A stretch of DNA of 64,000 bases from Ixodes scapularis (GCF_016920785.2 NW_024609857.1:126969094-127033093), one strand, 5' to 3'. Counted from the stretch's first letter, positions 10,186 to 22,285 are shown. The notes: a model not told the origin generated them from the sequence alone. Numbers and translations are program-made.

Positions 10186-10440
10186 AGTCAAGAGGTCCAC
10201 GAGTCAAAAGGTCCAATAATGGATCTTTTGACTCGTTGGATCTTTTGTCTCGCCAGACACGAGTCAAAAGATCCAATGTGGGTCAGGAGGTCCAAGGAGT
10301 CAAGTGATCCAACGAGTCAGAAGATCCACGGCGAGTCAAGAGGTCCAACGAGTCAAAAGGTCCAACGAGTCAGAAGGTCCAATGATGGATCTTTTGACCC
10401 GTTGGATCTTTTGACTCGATGGACCTCTTGACTCGGAATC
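10186..10440 (+). repeat. Right 17-bp array of the foldback element
   Basis: Same unit and same higher-order order as the left array: GAGTCAAGAGGTCC, a CCAATAATGG axis near 10214, an inverted segment, the landmark GATCCACGGCGAGTC, then a second axis near 10380 followed by inverted units to the end. The last three units are the inverted counterpart of the first three units of the left array. Confidence 0.85.
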
Positions 10441-10450
10441 GTCTAAACCC

Positions 10451-10599
10451 TGTCTCCCAGTGGGCCCGCTGCTGGGGTTTTGCCAACTAGGTTTGACCAG
10501 AGGAAATTGGCGACCCACTCGCCAGGGAGAGAAGTCGGGGGGTTTATTTTTTTAGTTTTTTTTTTCCCGATCCCCCGAAGGTCATCCTAGTAATATCCC
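10451..10599 (+). mobile_element. LINE copy B, 3' UTR middle segment
   Basis: Continues copy B after the foldback element: CTCCCAGTGGGCCCG, TTTGACCAGAGGAAATT and GGTCATCCTAGTAATATCCC align with copy A at about 6080-6215. It is cut again at 10600 by a hAT element. Confidence 0.8.
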
Positions 10600-11953
10600 C
10601 AGTGTTGGAGGCAACGCGTTACATTTTTCGCTAACGCAGTAGCATACTCGTTAGTATTCTGAATGACTAATGAGTAAAGTATTTCCGTTACTTTTTACGG
10701 TATCGGCTGTCGAATTTCGTTACTCGTTACTCGTTACTTTTGACCAAAACTAGTGAAATCCTGCACGAGCTTGTCTCAAAATCCTGTACCAGATTATCGC
10801 TGCTCTCGAAGGCGAAAGAAACCTTCGGCTACCAGCTAATTCCGTTCATCCTCCTTTTTTTTTTCTTTTTTTTTTTCATAGTGTCATTACTTACAAGGCT
10901 TGAACGAACGACTGCGTTACAGCCCCCACCCCTCTCCTCCCTCCTCTTCCCCCCCCCCCCCCCCCCTGCTTTGTGCAGCAGAAGTGGACAGCGGGGGGGG
11001 GGGGGGGGGGGCCGTGGAGAGACATCCGTTTACAACAGTGGCGAAGCGATTTGCTCATTTCTCTAGTTTCAAAAAACGAAAAACCTTTGTGGAGTATTTT
11101 TACCCTCGCTCTCCCCCTCGCTGCCTGAAAGTTCCTGACCCACTTTTGTACACAGAAGAACCTTTCGCTTGATTAGTATTTAATTCCCTAAGGTCATGAT
11201 AAAAAAATAAAAAAAAGTTTTAAACCTGGAAAGAAAACTTATAAACACGAAACCTTTTTTTCTTCTTTTTTTTTTTTTTTTCTTTTTTCACAGAAAATAT
11301 AAGAGCTATTTCTGGTAAGAGGCAGCAAGTGATTATTGCCAGTGTGCTGGTAACCGGTGTCCTGTTCCAGATAGTGAAGTAAATCAGTCTCTGGTAATAG
11401 TACGAAGCGGACTGTTACCAAAACCTGCATACAGATGAGGGGTGTTGGTTGGCTGGTCGGTGTTCCAGCAGTCCTCGTTCGCATGCTGATTTTTTATAAA
11501 AGCCGATTGACTAAAATCTCCGACTCATTCAACGCGTGAGATGGGCATGAATAACGAAAGTCCGTCGCCATGGCCAGCAGGTCTGAATGAAATGTATCAA
11601 CTAAAGGAGACAGAATCAGTTAATTCACAGTTTCAATGCCTAATCTGCATGCCGAAAATTAAGCTGCTTCGCGCGTCAAAACACTATGAAACCACTCTGC
11701 AAATTTTTATCTTTATCCAAGCTTGTTAAGGAGGCTTATCATACGTCTCTGCCAAACATATGTACTCGAACAGAAAAGTAACGTAAAAGTAACGTAAGAA
11801 TAACGTTCGTTTTTTTTTTTTTTTTTTGAAGTAACGGTAATGGTATATCGTTACCTTTGTAAAAGAGTAGTGCAGCTCAATAACGCGTTACTTTTTACCA
11901 AACTAACGAGTAACGCTATTTCGTTACTTTTTTTCGGTAGCGGCACAAAACTG
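10600..11953. mobile_element. hAT-type non-autonomous element with GTTAC-rich ends
   Basis: The left end is CAGTGTTGGAGGCAACGCG and the right end reads inward CAGTTTTGTGCCGCTACCG. CAGTGTTG followed by a GTAACGCGTTAC-rich zone is a familiar style of hAT end. The octamers AATATCCC (10592-10599) and CATATCCC (11954-11961) match at 7 of 8 positions, the hAT duplication length. Both ends carry many CGTTACT or AGTAACG motifs as subterminal repeats. Inside are a C run (about 10950-10967) and a G run (about 10994-11011) that could pair. No transposase frame is visible. Confidence 0.8.
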
Positions 11954-12118
11954 CATATCCCGCACCCCATAATGAAGGTCACGAAATATCAGAAGGGAAG
12001 CGAATTTGCGAAAAAGTAAAATTTTGCTTTGGGTTTTTTACTTTCTAGGTGAGGTCGCGCAAGCTGCCGCCCGTTATAAAAGGTACATCCGTTAGCACCT
12101 ATCCATCCATCTCGCATA
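11954..12118 (+). mobile_element. LINE copy B, 3' end with (CATC)n tail
   Basis: After the hAT insertion the LINE 3' end resumes: GCGCAAGCTGCCGCCCGTTA, GGTACATCCGTTAGCACC, then TATCCATCCATC, a short microsatellite tail of the kind LINEs end with. It aligns with copy A around 6310-6370. Confidence 0.75.
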
Positions 12119-14799
12119 GACGTGATGTCACGGTGGTGCTGCGGTACACTTCGCTCAGTGCTGATTGACTAAAATCTAACCCACTTGCAACCTGATAAAG
12201 AGCAGTCGGTCGCATCTTTAAAGTGGGTTTTAATGGAGTACGCGCCTTTACTTTGACGTAATATTTCGGCTTTGAACATGTTCCGCGTCACTAGAGTGCC
12301 AGTCATTTATTTCGGTTTCGTTTGCGACCGGAGTCGCTCTTTAAGACTGTTTTCGAGCACAGGTCGTGCGACGTCCGGCTGGTGGTCCGACCTTACAAAT
12401 AGCAATTGTTTTGTTGTTGTTTTTTTTTTCTCTTTTTTAACGCCTTGCTTGTTTTCAACCGCGGCTGCAATATAGCCATAACTCCCATGGTTTAGAAATA
12501 TTTGAAAGTGTGAAAGGAAGCATGTAGAGACCGTGTCTATACGTTCATCCAAAAGTGGTCAGCGGCGCTATGTTGGATAAAGCCACTGCATGGGCGATAT
12601 GCGGTGTTATGGCTGTCAACTGTGTGAACAAATTTTGGGCAGCTGCGGACTAATTTGGCATCGTCAACTTAATCCTAATCAGATGCTCTGCACAGACTCG
12701 CCTGCCTCCGGCCCATTATTCTGATCAGGATGGCCGCTTCTCTGTATTCAGGAATCTCCTGGGCCAATCTCTCCGGGGATTTTTTCAACAGATGTAGGCA
12801 GGCGGCTCTCGGTTCCAGCTTTGATACACTCGTAAATGTCTGTCTTGTTTAGCGAACAGTTTAATTATTTAAATAAAAAATCTTTACAGTTTAACAGCGT
12901 TGTGGCATTCGCTTACCGGAAGACTGTTCGTTTCCGGCTCGTTCAAGAAAAGTAAGGCTTAGATTTTACCACTGATTATCCTCTATCGAGTTAGCCCAAA
13001 GTAATATAGTTGCTGGTGAAATAGTGCCATGTTCGGCAGCTGCGTTAAACCTTTGTGTTAGGCGTACCTCCGATAACAGAGATAACAGAGATAAGCGCCT
13101 GTCCTGTTTACTTCTTGTCCTTGTTTCTGTTGCGCTATTTTATATGTTTTACTAAAACCCGAATTGCCTTTCAAAAACCCACCGATGTTCCAAGCATCGT
13201 CGTTGACAAGATAAGAACGGCAGGAGGCAGCTTCCGTTGTCCCTACTACAGTGCGATCATCCTGGCTTCAACAACGCTTAAGCGTCTAGTGAATCTGGAG
13301 CAAGTGCGCGCAGCCAAAGCAAGCCTAAAGAGCGTGCTAAAGGCTGGACGTTCGAAAGAAACATCCTGTCGCACTCGTTCTGCCATTGATTATACTAGAC
13401 TTCTTAAATGATCAGTGACCAAAAAGAGTCATGCTGCACACTGGAGTAGAGCTCCAGAGTGCAGCCAGTTTATGGCTTGCCAAATAATATCTAAAGTGTG
13501 CGTCGTATATCTCAGAAAAAAAGATTATAAAAGCATGTTCAAACAATTTCACATTGAATGCTCAATCCGACGCGCGCCAATAACGCACGGCCATAACTCG
13601 TGTGCTGACCTGCTGCATTGGTTAAATTGATTCATTAGTGTTTAGTTTGTTTTATGCATTTATCGTTGTCACATGGCACTTTAGCAATTATTCTAATAAA
13701 AACATATACTTTCCTAAAAGAGTTGGAAGCACGAAGACTGACCCGTTACGGTCTGTGATTAGAGGCGACTTATTTGAGGCGAGTGGTTCATTCTAGCTAG
13801 GCGATACATTTTGGGACAACTCCTGATATTGTAACAACGATAAAATAGTGATAACATCATGACAAGGTCGTTTTTTTTTACATCTGTTATCAATGGACTT
13901 ACCAAGAACGTTGCGATAAAGTAAGCATTCCCCAGCCGAAGATTGTGAGTCAAGTAAGAGGGCAACTCATTTAACTTGTTGTCCAGACAATATAAGAGAA
14001 GGAGGTAAAGCAGTATTCAAATTCAATGATATTGTATCTTAAAGGCAATCCACCAATAAGTTCAAAGAAAACAAATATTGAAATTTTATAGAAACTTAAG
14101 CTTGAATGTGTGAAGGATTTAGGTTTTTCATACCTTTAAAGAAAAAAAAGTTAGCCATTTTGAGCTGGTTGTCTCAAAAACACAACAACGAAAAAAAGAA
14201 AAAAAAACGTCAACCAATACTTATCTGCCGTGAATGTTAAGGTTAGCACTACTTACACAAATTTGTTTTTAAAATAAATGAAACTGGCCTTTTCAACAAA
14301 AATTTACCTTACGTCTGTAAAACTTTTAGTGTTCGATCAAGTTTGGAGTAAGATATAAGTAGCTTCATAAAACTCCCTTACAGAAGCAATATATCTTCAG
14401 AAAGCTTATGTTTAAGGCTACACACTGGTGGTGGCTCTATGTCTTAGTTCATATCGGCTCACTTTCTATGGCAATCTGAATTTGAGGCAAAATTTCTCGG
14501 GATAACAAGGTCTCGATTTTTGTAAAATACATAACCATACACGCTAAAAATAAACCTTTTTTTTTTTTTTCAAACGTAGTCCTTAATCGTCTTTAAAAGT
14601 TGAAAAATATTTGCATTCTGAAGAAACTCAGCAGTTTCTCAACAACGGCCAAATTTGCGGGAAAAAATCAAATCGAGTATTTGAGGTATTTCACAAGGTG
14701 CCACTGAGTTTGAATATTTTAAAGTGCCTATTCGTTTATCCTAGAACTTTAAGCTATTACATTTTTTTTTATCTGTACACCCTCCCCTCCCGCTCCCCT

Positions 14800-14831
<32 letters not shown>

Positions 14832-14929
14832 CCCCCCGGACAATCTTGGCCGAATTCAAATGAAACCGCCCATTTACTCTTGCTTTTCTCACCGCCGAAT
14901 CCGAACGAAAAACTAAACTTGACTGACTG
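12119..14929. other. Non-coding DNA, no gene recognised
   Basis: The longest frame (13055-13411, 118 codons) has no recognisable domain and no codon bias I can judge. AT-rich with T runs (about 14559-14572) and a C run (about 14801-14828). The phrase TCCTGTTTACTTCTTGTCC at about 13101 is related to sequence near 42370 and 43345, suggesting a dispersed repeat fragment. Confidence 0.5.
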
Positions 14930-15209
14930 ATTCAAACAACGTGGCGAGCCTGACAGACCGGTATGCTTCAGCATCACGCACCCCTCAACTCCTTCCTTCC
15001 GAAGGCCATAGTTTCAGTTTGGTAGACGGCCCCAGCCAAGGCAGACTCCGCCCTCCACCTCACCCCCTCTCACCCGAGACGCGAATAGAACAAGGACCGG
15101 CAGCTCGCCTCCGGGGTTTACGTCCCGGCATCTAGAAGACATGGGCTTCGCGCGTCGTTTTTCGCACGGTGCAGAACGGTGAAGAGGCCGACAATATCAA
15201 CGCCCCGCC
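14930..15209 (+). promoter_or_regulatory. Putative promoter and 5' UTR of the exon at 15210
   Basis: The sequence changes from AT-rich to GC-rich, with several CpG, just before the probable start codon, ending in CGCCCCGCC directly ahead of ATGG. No TATA box is obvious, so a CpG-type promoter is the likelier form. The 5' end of the transcript cannot be placed. Confidence 0.35.
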
Positions 15210-15297
15210 ATGGCTGCCGGAGTTACAATCTTGCTGTTCGTTGTCGCCGCAGGCCTCACCCGCAGCACTCTGGCCTTTCCCGAAGTCATCAAAATAG
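15210..15297 (+). CDS. Probable first coding exon, secreted/membrane protein (iGluR-like N-terminus)
   Basis: ATG in a strong Kozak context (CGCCATGG) opens a signal peptide: MAAGVTILLFVVAAGLTRST, then LA before the likely cleavage site, then FPEVIKI. The exon is taken to end at ATAG|GCAAGT (15297/15298), a GC donor with otherwise perfect consensus, in phase 1. A signal peptide followed by xPxVIKIG and a phase-1 splice within the next Gly is how kainate-type ionotropic glutamate receptors begin (G-[intron]-G-x-F). That family call is inference from 29 residues. The open frame runs on to 15485 without resembling a protein, which supports splicing. Downstream exons were not found in the window. 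Confidence 0.5.
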
Positions 15298-18200
15298 GCA
15301 AGTCGAAGGGCCCTTGCCTCGAGGGTGTAATTCGATGCCACCAGCCGTATTCGGCTCTCCTCCGAGTCGCTGCAAGTGGACGAGGTTACGCGTTTCGCAA
15401 AGGCATATTTAATTCGGATGCATTGACGTTGACGTCACGCAGATGCAATGGCCGTGAAAGATGCAACGCAGGTCAAACCTTCTGAGGAGAGGCGAGCATA
15501 TCCATGGTGTGCGTTTCCTTCATTCGGGCTGCACTTTCCCTGTAGTACTTAAACCGAATTGTGACCTTCTAAAGAAAATCTATACGTGCACTGTAAAGTT
15601 GGCCGTGATTTCTTTTTAGCTTAGGAACTGCAACTGCTTCTAACTACTTGGGCGTATCGTAACACTAGTACTATTAGAGTGTCGCCGCTTACATAGATTT
15701 CCGAGTGCCCCCACTTTCATGAACGTGACCGATATGTCTTCAAAACTCTCACATTAAGACGTACAATAATTTTCCTTTTTTTTTTTAGGAACACGTTGGA
15801 TATTTAAATAAAAACGGGAAGGTCATCCAAGACCCTCGATGGTTATAACCATTAACTTTATGAAGATTAAGCCCAATTATCTAGACAGTACGTAAGATTT
15901 ATTTATTTTACGCTATATAATAACTGTTGTCACTACCTGGAAATTTTTATCAAAATAGCGATATTCCTCAGATCGCCTCAGATCGGCTTATTCGGGACTT
16001 GCGGAAAGCACAAAAAATAAAGATCAATTTAGAATTTTTATTTATACTTCGTATTATTCGTGCACACAGAAGGTTATTATCAACTTTATAAGTTCCTCCT
16101 CGGTGATTTAATTTCGCGTAATATTTATCGCCATCTTTTATATGCGATTTTTTTTTGTTAGTAATTGAAGGAAGACGTTTCGAAACTACACGACACGAGA
16201 GGGCCGACGGGAGGGCGCACGACGCGAGAGCGCGAAACCGATTAAGCCCGCGCCAGGAAAGCGAGAAATATTTTGACTGGCGATATCAACCACGTGTACG
16301 ACGCAATCGTACAACCCGTTAGAAAGACGGCCGAACCGAACATATACCTCTAAGATTCATTTCGGTGGCCGAATCTGTCCGGGAATGTTTTGTACAAAAT
16401 CATTTTGGGCCAGGATTTTTTTTTGTTTGTTTTGCCTCCCCCTGCCGGTGCCGTGAAAGGTTTAAAAGATAGCAATATTAATAGCCAAATTTCGCTATTT
16501 GCTTGGTGTCAAAATCTGGCGATGGTCACAGCCTAGGGAGTTACTTTTGTGAGTATTTTCAATCCGTACTTGGAATCAGCGGGAAATACCCCCTAAATCA
16601 AATCTAAATAATAAAAAGACAAAAATTGTTTCTGCTTTTTTGTACGTATACCTACAGTCTCTAATATCACAGTGACACAGTTTCTGAGAAGAACGCGCAC
16701 AGAACTGCCCCATCAATTCAGTTGACCCGGCGAAACCCGACCTCTTAGACACTGCCCCACACTCTATCTCTAAAACAAATGGCTCATCTTACACCTTTTG
16801 TCCCGTATAATGCGCCCCAAAGCTTCAGTTCGACGTACAGCGCACTGACCACGAACAGACGGCGCCAACTTTTAGGAGGGGCTTGATAACCGTGAGATGT
16901 ACCCCATTAAACAGCTAAAGTACGTATCAAAGACTACAGAAAAAAAATACTCATGTGTTGCCGTAGGGCTAAGAAAACCCCAAACACTTTCTTTTTAGTC
17001 AGTAACACGTACATTAGCTATTTTAATAAGTTGTATGAATGACGTGAGCGCGCTGACCGTTGAACTGAAGTTTTGGGCTGTCTTATATGAGACAAGGGGG
17101 CGCAGGCATATACCCTTTTTTTCCGAGAGTACATCGCTATTAAATAGCCCATTTCCTTAAAAGTGGGCGCCATCTAGTAGCTACTACATCAGTTATCCGA
17201 GTCCGCCATTGTTGGGGCACACTCTCGGAGCATGTATTGGACACGAGATCTGTGTCAGAGTTCGGTGAAAGCACGGATCTAATCGAACACCTCGTGCTCA
17301 CAACAATGGCGACCACCAGTGTTGCTTGGGGTGCTTCTTGAAAAGGGTCTATAGTGGGAGCTTAGGTGGCTGTATAATCGCGAATACAATACTGAGAACT
17401 TTCCACAGCGCGCACATGCACCGCACTAGTGTCCCGGTGCGCTCGTGTGGCGCGCTCTTCCGTCGGCGCTCTCGGTTTGTCGTGCGCGCTCGAGGTATAC
17501 GTCCTTTAACGCTATTAAAGTAATTGACTGCAAATTATACGAAAGATAGTGACTTATCGGATCAGGTTGATAAACTGGGAGGACGAACTAAATGAAAAAA
17601 TATATATTTTCTTTCAACGTTTCAATGCGACTTATTTGCAGCTATTTAATAAAACCAATGCAGTCACTTCGTTTTTTTTTGTTTTTTTTTAATGCTTCCA
17701 CGACTTTGTTTCAATATTGTTTTGATCGAAAACACGCTCCTTGGCTAAACTTCAGGCTATAAAGTCTTGCTTATAGCGTACTATCGCAGAAAATATCATC
17801 ATGAGCAACTCTCTCTATAATGTATTGGCGTACCTATCCGCTTTCAAGAAGCGCCGGATCAAACTAGGGCTGGAACGCGAGACTTAGGTTCCAGTATTCG
17901 TAATCTGCAATATATAAATCACATAGAGTGTTCAAGCCTCTTTTGTTCGGGAGGTATCTTCCAGTCACACGCATTCTTATACGTTTGTTCCGTGCTTATT
18001 CTTTGCACACCAACCATTCGCAGTCGAAAAATAGTATTTTTGTATTCACAACAGTGATGCACCAATATTTTTAGCCCTTAAACAATTATTTCTTGACCAT
18101 ATATTAATGGACTTTTTTTGTGCAATCACTTTTCTTTTCTGTTTTTTTTTTTTTATACGAAACAGCTACAATAACTTTTCGTTGACCCTGTCTTTAGGGT

Positions 18201-20322
18201 TTCTTTTTTTCTTACAGAAATGTTCATATTTAGTATGCATGAATCTGTCAGACATTTTTTTTTTCTCGCGTGTGCTTTTATGTGTATACAATTGTGCGTA
18301 CTTGTTATAAACTACTGGGGATAGATCTGCCCCTAGCAGATATTCCTTTTGTCTCTACCTACCTAATGGGCTTCACCCGTGAAAATTTAAATACATGTCA
18401 AACTGCAACAAGAAAAGAAGAAAAAAAAAGAATGTGCGTTAGGATTAATGGTTCGAGGAAATTAACCGCTCGAACATTTTCCGCTTTTGACGCATGATCT
18501 GTCGTATCTCATCATCTTCGGTGTATACGGTGCAAAAATGCACATGGTATATAATCTATCTCACCAGGCGGCTACGGACCGCTTTTATCTACATTATAGA
18601 TGCCCCTTGTATAATAATTACGCTTTGAGTAATAATTTACGTCACGCAGTCATACTTCTTACTCAACTACTTTAACTTCTGAAACTTTTTAAATTACTCT
18701 GTTCTTTGGTTCGAAGCCCCAGCACCAAACGGCTGAAGACGGCAGTATCAATACATCTCAAACGGAAGAAGCCGTTGAAGCTCCACGAAAGAAATAGAAG
18801 TACGAAAACAAAAACCCGCCGTCAACGTTTCTTGGCTTCTGGATTCGCAGTGTTTAGGAGAGGCATATAAAAAGAAGAGATAAAGGAGTGCGCCAGTGAT
18901 ACGAGCAACGATGCGTCGGGAGGAATGCCAGATGCCTAGGAACTAAAAATTTCAGTCGCGCAGGGGGACGGTTATGCCCACGATATGTGGAAATTAAGGA
19001 AATATAGGGATATCCTGTGTACCCTCGCAAATCACAGATTTTCTATAAAATCGATTAAAGGGGAAAGTTCGTTGATTTTACAGCAAAATGTACGGTCAAA
19101 GTTGAGAACGGCGTGAAACAAAACTTTCTAACGTCGGTCGGTTAAAATATGCGCCATATTCATGATGTTGCTTGTTTATTTTATTTTTTTTTCTAAGATA
19201 GAAAATATTTAAAACAGAAAGGTCCCTTGGAAATAAATATTTTCTTGAAGAATAAAGTTCTTGGCCACGGCGGATATCAGGGCACGAGTATAAAGAAATA
19301 TTTAGTGGCTAAATTTACTAGAAATCGATAACTAACGGTTTAACTATTAATTCTACCTGGTAGATTTTAATTTAATTTGTGATTCGCAGCCTTCAGTCAT
19401 GCAGGCTAATTAAGTGAATAAAGTTTAGAAACGAAAAAAAAGAGCGAAACGTACAAAAAACATTACCCTCGAAACACTGCGACACATTGGACCCACTTCA
19501 AGGGCGGTGTGCCACCTACTCACTCTCCCCTCCTAGAGTTCTATTCTTTTTATTCGGAGACTTCGCAGAATTGTGATGCAGCTCATAAAATCTGAAGTGC
19601 TTTTCAAGGCGCAGCTATTACCAGTTTTCATGAATCTTTTTTCACGCCGAAATAAAAAAGATGAAAAGAGCACTGGATCTTAAGACTTCTAGCTTTTAAA
19701 ATCGTAACGAATCATGATTTCCATATTTAACAAAACACAAATATAGCTCCATATCTATTGGAGAGAATTGACAACGCTTACGTTTTCACGATGTTAACTA
19801 TTTTGTTTCTGGTGTATTTTCTTTGGCAAACAAAGAACTGTAAATTCTGTCGTATTACTTGCCCAGTTAACATTTGCTGTGTAACAATATTCAACATTTA
19901 GACACTTCATACGGAACTGTCCCTCAATTTGATGTTAGTTAACTCACTAAAAGTAAACTTTTAGCTACAGTTCTCGAATTTTTTAACATCTTATATGATA
20001 AAAAGAATACATTTTGTTTTCTTTTAAAGTTGAATATAGCTTCGACTTTGGGAAGGTTCAAGATTTGTAGTCTTCTTCTTTTTTTTAGGCCATAACTGGG
20101 GCGCAGAAACGAAGAAACAAAAACACGTGTTGAGAGTATTAAAATCTTTGGCACGGCAGAAGGTCCCTACCAGTTTCCCCACGTAATCCCAATTTTAGTT
20201 AAGTCAGCACCGCGCGATGAAATACTTCCCTCAAATAGACTGGACTGTGTGGTCATGAAACAAATGTGTCTCAATTCAATTACGCCAGTCCTTTATATGG
20301 CGTATGTCTTAAACAAATCTTC
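15298..20322. other. AT-rich DNA, presumably intron; no gene seen
   Basis: Five kilobases without frames over 75 codons, with T and A runs and no clear transposon ends. If the exon at 15210 is real this is the start of its first intron. A moderately GC-rich patch at about 17270-17510 has no recognisable coding signal. Confidence 0.5.
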
Positions 20323-20330
20323 ATTATTAT

Positions 20331-20815
20331 TAGGGATGTCGCGAACCACCCCAAGTTCGATTTCGAAAGGATTCGATATTTGCGAAGTGAACTGAGGTTC
20401 GCTTTCGAAAAAATTCGATATTTTCGTACCAACCGAGGTTCGAATTCGAAAAATTCGCAACTTTCGATCACAATGCAGTTTCGAATTCGAAAAGTTCGAA
20501 GCTTTCACGGTTTCTAAAATTTCGGATTCGAATATTTCGAATATTTTTTTACTTCAGGTTCGATAAATTCGAAGATTTCGAAATTCTTTGGAAACAAAAT
20601 TCGACAACTTCGAACGCTTCGAATTTTTATAGACATGAAGTTCGAACAATTCGAAGATTTCGAATTTCTTTCTGCATAAAGTTCGAAAAGTTCGAAGGTT
20701 TCGATTCAATTTTAACGCTAAATTCGAAAAAAAAAAAAAAAAAAAACTTTGAAGATTTTGAATTTTTTTAGTCCAAGTTTTCAAAGTTCGAAGTCCGGTT
20801 TTCAAGTTCCTCCAC
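20331..20815. repeat. Left subterminal TTCGAA/ATTCGA repeat zone of the hAT
   Basis: Degenerate repeats built on TTCGAAn(4-6)TTCGA with a loose period of about 60 bp. Each contains the palindrome TTCGAA. Dense palindromic motifs next to the terminal repeat are typical of transposase-binding subterminal repeats in hAT elements. Confidence 0.75.
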
Positions 20816-20899
20816 AGTTTGTTTCAAATAACGTTTTCACGACTCACTGGTTTTCACAAAATCAAGTTTAGAAAAGTTAGGGTGTGCACTCTTGTACAC

Positions 20900-22285
20900 G
20901 TTAGTAAAAAAAAGTAATCGATTACAATTACTATTACTCTTGGCTAAAAAGTATTCGATTAGATTACTTGATTACTCGACGGCAAAAGTAATTGGACATT
21001 ACTTAAAGAAGTAATCGTTACTTTTCCGATTACTTTATTGTGTGAAGACACATCTTTAGCGCTCATAACAATGAACTACTTCCAACCTATATTTCACATT
21101 TGCACAAGTATTGAAGAAGAAAAACTGGCTCCCTCTTCGTGGTCGTTGCACCTTCACAATGCGGACACACGCATAGAATTTGTTTGAAGACGTTTAATGA
21201 TTTGGGCGTTCGCCAGTGTGTGTGTGTGGGGGGGTGGGGGGGGGGGGGGCGGGAGGAAGCGGAGGGGGTTCTAGATCTTGTTAAACTTGAGCAAGGGTTG
21301 TCGCTCAATGTTTGCGTCGCTCATTTTATTGTTTACATGTGGATGAGCTCGCATGTTATACGAAAGAGCAGCAGCTCCAGGATTTGAAACGGACCATGTG
21401 CAGTATACATTAGCGGAAGAGATCGCCCCGACCACTTCTCAACCCGAAACATTGCTTGTCACAAAGACCAGGTAGGGAAAATGGGGAAATATTTCAACTG
21501 CCTTTGTTATATTTTGCATCCGCTTTAGGCATTCTTCGGTTCTGGTTCTCCTACGGGCTGCGAGTAGGTACCCTAAGCAGGATTTTCTTAATTTTTTTAT
21601 TTCAGTGTGTGTGTGCGTGAGGGGGCGAGTTTGAACGAAGGACTCACAAAGTGAAAAGACGGTGAGAGTGCAGGCGAGCTGGTGGTAGCTAATCATGTCG
21701 TATTACACCTGAGACTGCGGTGGAAGAAATCGGAAGAACTTTCAGTAGAAGGGACAGACACAGAGAACGTCTCAGACGTTCTCTGAGTCTGTCCCTTCTA
21801 CTGAAAGTTCTCCCGATTTCTTCCACCGCAGTCTCAGGTGTAATACGAAATGATTGACTCACAAAGCTATATTCTGCTTCCTCAAACTTCCCCCTGCATG
21901 GCCTTTGTCACGCACTGTGCTTCCCTGGAGCTTCCCACTTCCAATCCCAGCTCGAAAAAAAAAAAAAAAAAACGGACATTTTACAGGAACTGTACATAGA
22001 AAGAGATTGACTTCGTTTCCTACAGCTCCGCAAAAGCTTTCTTTTTTCCGTTCGAAAAAAAAAAGCAAACTTTATTTTTGTCATTTCATAAAGAAAAGGC
22101 GTGTGCCGGGGGGGGGGGGGGGGGGGGGGGGTCCCGTGGACAAATTGTAACGGTTACAAGTAATTTTATTACTTCAAAAAGTAATCAGGTTACCCTTGTG
22201 ATTACTGCCTAATAAAAGTAATCAACTGATTACAAAATTACTCCAAAAAGTAATCGATTACAAGTAATTTGATTACTTGTAATGC
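20900..22285. mobile_element. Nested element with GATTAC/GTAATC-rich inverted ends
   Basis: Both ends are crowded with AGTAATCGATTAC-type motifs (20920-21040 and 22146-22282). The outer borders resemble inverted copies of each other (CTTGTACACGTTAGTAA on the left; CTTGTACCGTACGCATTAC from the right). The style matches the GTTAC-rich hAT at 10.6 kb, but no 8-bp duplication could be matched, so the exact ends and superfamily remain open. The interior holds a G run, a large palindrome and another G run. Confidence 0.55.
21691..21855. repeat. Near-perfect 165-bp palindrome
   Basis: The sequence from AATCATGTCGTATTAC to GTAATACGAAATGATT folds back on itself with arms of about 80 bp and only a few mismatches. 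The centre is AGAGAACGTCT-C-AGACGTTCTCT, with a single-base loop. It has no coding capacity. It could be a foldback MITE, a scar of an inverted duplication, or a source of hairpin RNA. Confidence 0.9.

Larger units (their letters stand above)
7799..10440. mobile_element. Foldback-type transposon with ends made of 17-bp repeats
   Basis: This 2642-bp insertion sits inside the 3' UTR of LINE copy B. The flanks are GTCTAAATCC (7789-7798) and GTCTAAACCC (10441-10450), a 10-bp duplication with one mismatch; LINE copy A carries a single GTCTCAACCC at the same place, so it serves as the empty site. The ends are inverted: left GCTTCTGGTCAAGAG, right reverse-complemented GATTCCGAGTCAAGAG, then the same 17-bp units. 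A 9-10-bp duplication with long subrepeat-rich inverted ends resembles foldback or Mutator-like elements (known families). No transposase is recognisable in the interior, so it is probably non-autonomous. Confidence 0.75.

Noticed and set aside
3116..10440. CRISPR array reading of the 17-bp repeats
   Set aside because: Units are contiguous without unique spacers, reverse orientation, and lie in eukaryotic DNA with introns and LINEs.
20331..20815. Open frames in the TTCGAA zone
   Set aside because: Frames result from a stop-poor short repeat; they are present in several frames on both strands.
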